From: Planctomyces sp.
GTDB lineage: Bacteria > Planctomycetota > Planctomycetia > Planctomycetales > Planctomycetaceae
Length of the DNA stretch: 6,648 bases
Assembly (NCBI GenBank): GCA_005809115.1
Contig: SYLK01000256.1
Span: 1 to 6,648, forward strand
Reading direction: 5' to 3'
Part shown: in pieces, positions 5,010 to 6,648 of the stretch
How the letters are laid out: each line of letters opens with the position of its first letter
Numbering within the stretch: the first letter of the stretch is position 1
Made by a program: the position numbers and the translations under genes
The notes under the pieces: generated by a model
Database searches by the model: none
The model's input: only the letters and a program-made list of their open reading frames with translations
Told to the model about the DNA's origin: nothing

Positions 5010-6193
5010 CAGCACAACCGGCGGTTGAGTGTGATGTACTGATTGTGGGCGGCGGCCCGGCGGGGTCAACCTGTGCGTGGCAGCTGGGAGCCAGCGGTTT
5101 CGATGTGCAGGTGATTGACCAGGCGATCTTCCCGCGCCACAAAGTCTGCGCCGGCTGGATCACGCCCCAGGTCGTCGCCTCACTGGCTCTGGACCTGGAT
5201 GAATACCGAAAGGGGCGTGTGCTGCAGCCCATCAGCGGGTTTCGTGTCGGGATCTGCGGCGGTAACTCGGTCACCGTTTCATACGATCAGCCGGTCAGTT
5301 TCGGGATCCGCCGCTGTGAGTTTGACGAATTTCTGCTGCGTCGCGCGAATGTCCCGGTTCACGAAGGTGTTTCTGTTCGCTCAGTTCAGCGAGACAACCA
5401 CGGCTGGCTGATTAATCAGCAATACCGATCGAAACTGCTGATTGGTGCGGGTGGCCATTTCTGTCCGGTGGCCAAATGGCTGCACTCGCAGCAGAAGGAT
5501 GCGACACCCGCGCGGGTCGTTGTTGCCCAGGAAGTGGAATACCGGCTGACGAGCCGGGAATCTGAGACCTGCAGAATTCAGCCGGACATGCCGGAGTTGT
5601 ACTTCTACCCGGATCTGGCGGGGTATGCCTGGTGTTTTCGCAAGGGCGATTATCTCAATCTGGGGCTGGGCCGTGAGAACGAACGCAGTCTGGGTCAGTA
5701 CCGCGACCGGTTTGTCTCATGGCTGGTCGCGACGGGGCGGCTCGCGGCGCCGCCGAACGCCGTGTTCAAAGGGCACGCCTACCGGCTGGACTCGGCACCA
5801 CGCGAATCGACATTTGCCGACGGCGTGCTGCTGATCGGCGACGCGGCCGGTCTGGCCAGTCGCCACAGCGGAGAAGGCATTCGGCCGGCCGTCGAATCGT
5901 CGCTGATCGCCTCTCGGGTGATCGCCGAATGGCTCGAAGGCACGGGGACAAAGTCACTGCAGGGATACGGTGCGGAACTGTCTCGGCGGTTGGGTCCGTC
6001 AGCGGCCCTGGGTCAGCCGCAACACTCGGGGTTTCTGCGGCCCTGGCTGGCAGGGCCGTTGCTCTCAAGTTCCTGGTTTGTTCGCAGAGTCGTGCTGGAC
6101 CGCTGGTTCCTCAACTCGCGGCAGCCGGCTCTGATGCCACCAGCGAATGGGGCGGAATGCCGAAAGGCCGTGGCTCCGGCCGACGCGCCGTGA
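5006..6193 (+). CDS. FAD-dependent oxidoreductase of the geranylgeranyl reductase family
   Basis: Enzymes of this family use FAD to reduce isolated C=C bonds in isoprenoid chains and lipids; some relatives are hydroxylases. The protein has 395 residues. The N-terminal Rossmann fold is CDVLIVGGGPAGSTCAWQL (9-27), with GxGxxG at 15-20. Next is IFPRHKVCAGW (41-51), a segment that in this family often carries a conserved cysteine (Cys48 here). YPDLAGYAWCFRKGDYLNLG (201-220) matches the family's Y-x-W-x-F-x-K block. VLLIGDAAGLASRHSGEGI (274-292) contains the GD motif that contacts the FAD ribityl chain. No membrane span is clear, although the segment at about 343-362 is fairly hydrophobic. The ATG overlaps the methyltransferase stop as ATGA, which strongly suggests coupled translation and a shared pathway. 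The substrate is not known; a lipid made by the methyltransferase is the natural guess. Confidence 0.9.
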   Translation: MTAQPAVECDVLIVGGGPAGSTCAWQLGASGFDVQVIDQAIFPRHKVCAGWITPQVVASLALDLDEYRKGRVLQPISGFRVGICGGNSVTVSYDQPVSFGIRRCEFDEFLLRRANVPVHEGVSVRSVQRDNHGWLINQQYRSKLLIGAGGHFCPVAKWLHSQQKDATPARVVVAQEVEYRLTSRESETCRIQPDMPELYFYPDLAGYAWCFRKGDYLNLGLGRENERSLGQYRDRFVSWLVATGRLAAPPNAVFKGHAYRLDSAPRESTFADGVLLIGDAAGLASRHSGEGIRPAVESSLIASRVIAEWLEGTGTKSLQGYGAELSRRLGPSAALGQPQHSGFLRPWLAGPLLSSSWFVRRVVLDRWFLNSRQPALMPPANGAECRKAVAPADAP

Positions 6194-6206
6194 CAGGAAA
6201 CCCGCC

Positions 6207-6233
6207 GGAATCTGCAGCTCGGCCCGAGATTCC
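6207..6233 (+). terminator. Hairpin after the methyltransferase-flavoprotein operon
   Basis: GGAATCT (6207-6213) and AGATTCC (6227-6233) are perfect inverted repeats around a 13-nt GC-rich loop. They begin 14 nt after the flavoprotein stop codon. The position suits a transcription end, but there is only a short T-rich stretch (CTTTC) after it, so intrinsic termination would be weak. Confidence 0.35.
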
Positions 6234-6384
6234 ACCTTTCGGGAACGATCCGTGACCCGGTGTCCCGTGGCAGCGCACGCGGCTCCATGCACGCGCTCAG
6301 GAGCAGGCACGGCTCATGGCATCTGTATTGCCCAGGTTCCAGCCGAGTGCAAGAACGAGTTCTGGAGTGCATCGATTCCAGAAA

Positions 6385-6404
6385 AGGTGTCGCCAGGTGT
6401 CGCC
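6385..6404. repeat. Perfect 10-bp tandem duplication
   Basis: AGGTGTCGCC occurs twice back to back (6385-6394 and 6395-6404), directly before the start of the transposase relic. It looks like a slippage or insertion scar in non-coding sequence. Confidence 0.6.
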
Positions 6405-6553
6405 CGCCGGATTTGAACGGCTGAGCAGAAATCCGCGATTTTCTTGCGGGAGCACCTGATCGATATAGTGCCGGTCTCGCAGGTCTGCGACAAGCTCGGG
6501 GTGAATGTCGTCAACGTCGCCAGGTACAGAACCAGTTCTTTGAGAGCGGCGGA
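6405..6553 (+). pseudogene. Broken IS3-type OrfA transposase (helix-turn-helix) relic
   Basis: In one frame the sequence reads RRI, a TGA stop (6414-6416), then TAEQKSAIFLREHL, IDIVPVSQVCDKLGVNV. This matches the N-terminal helix-turn-helix of IS3/IS911-type OrfA proteins (usual pattern RRFTAEQKxxILREHL...VPVSxxCDKxGI). After about 6526 the similarity moves to another frame, where QNQFFESGG (6527-6553) matches the usual RWQNQFFENGA continuation. The gene therefore has an in-frame stop, a frameshift with probable small deletion near 6521-6527, no start and no downstream OrfB. It ends abruptly at CTAG (6554-6557), where a second element may have inserted. It is non-functional. Confidence 0.7.
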
Positions 6554-6621
6554 CTAGTGCTCTGTCACAGCTAAAAAGTCGGATTGGCAGAATGATGAAA
6601 ATCGAGGAAACTGCATGGCAC

Positions 6622-6628
6622 AAGGAGG
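6622..6628 (+). promoter_or_regulatory. Strong Shine-Dalgarno before the gene at the right edge
   Basis: AAGGAGG lies 6 nt before the ATG at 6635, a near-perfect ribosome binding site. It is the best in the window and contrasts with the weak sites of most neighbouring genes, in keeping with an incoming mobile gene. Confidence 0.7.
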
Positions 6629-6634
6629 TGCGTC

Positions 6635-6648
6635 ATGCGGAAGTTATA
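6635..6648 (+). CDS. Start of an unidentified gene, possibly a transposase (only the first codons present)
   Basis: ATG CGG AAG TTA begins a frame reading MRKL behind the AAGGAGG site and runs off the window edge. The gene cannot be named from four codons. Its context, right after a transposase relic and a possible insertion-sequence end, suggests a transposase. Confidence 0.45.

Larger units (their letters stand above)
6555..6648 (+). mobile_element. Possible left end of a second insertion sequence, cut by window edge
   Basis: Transposase-relic similarity stops at TA (6555-6556), and the following GTGCTCTGTCACAG (6557-6570) could be a terminal inverted repeat. A gene start preceded by a strong Shine-Dalgarno lies only 78 nt further on, a spacing usual for the left end of a small insertion sequence. 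A TA target would fit the IS630 family, and my recollection of similar ends in planctomycetes points the same way. The other end and the transposase body are outside the window, so this is tentative. Confidence 0.35.

Noticed and set aside
6297..6623. 108-codon minus-strand frame over the right-hand region
   Set aside because: The plus strand of the same bases carries recognisable transposase fragments; the minus-strand translation has no known motif and no ribosome site.

Overview
The window looks like a piece of a moderately GC-rich bacterial chromosome. Several traits suggest Planctomycetota: an ECF sigma factor followed by a small single-span membrane protein, a response-regulator remnant beginning MALRIAVADDEP, weak Shine-Dalgarno sites before several genes, and a CFA-like methyltransferase beside a geranylgeranyl-reductase-type flavoprotein. 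The phylum assignment is inference; no marker gene in the window proves it. There is no tRNA, rRNA or CRISPR array.

Layout. (1) 1-476, minus strand: the first 158 codons of aspartate-semialdehyde dehydrogenase (asd), cut by the window edge. (2) 477-616: a divergent intergenic gap holding a 20-bp tandem repeat that could be an operator. (3) About 617-2407, plus strand: an ECF-type sigma factor, a small membrane protein that may be its anti-sigma partner, and a ZIP/GufA-type metal transporter, closely spaced and probably one operon. (4) 2490-3041, minus strand: a ribosome hibernation factor (HPF/RaiA type) fused to a C-terminal cold-shock domain, with a strong Shine-Dalgarno. Directly upstream and in the same frame is a truncated response-regulator N-terminus (3042-3185). 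(5) 3222-3722: a gap of about 500 bases with no convincing gene. It holds a good match to a sigma-54 (-24/-12) promoter, preceded by two similar 18-bp sites exactly 40 bp apart. (6) 3723-6193, plus strand: a CFA-synthase-family S-adenosylmethionine methyltransferase and an FAD-dependent reductase of the geranylgeranyl reductase family, joined by an ATGA stop/start overlap. (7) 6194-6648: a hairpin after the operon, a wreck of an IS3-type OrfA transposase (in-frame stop plus frameshift), then what may be the left end of a second insertion sequence with the first codons of a gene behind a very strong Shine-Dalgarno.

How the genes may work together. The most interesting unit is the methyltransferase-flavoprotein pair. 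CFA-family enzymes transfer a one-carbon unit to a lipid double bond, and geranylgeranyl-reductase-type flavoproteins reduce isolated C=C bonds in lipids. The coupled pair could therefore make a modified membrane lipid, for example a methyl-branched fatty acid made through a methylene intermediate. This would be analogous in logic, but not homologous in its reductase, to the actinobacterial TmsB/TmsA route to 10-methylstearate. The possible sigma-54 promoter with tandem upstream sites suggests that the pair is switched on by an enhancer-binding activator. The sigma/membrane protein/ZIP group could be a metal- or envelope-responsive unit. These functional links are inferences from gene order and family knowledge.
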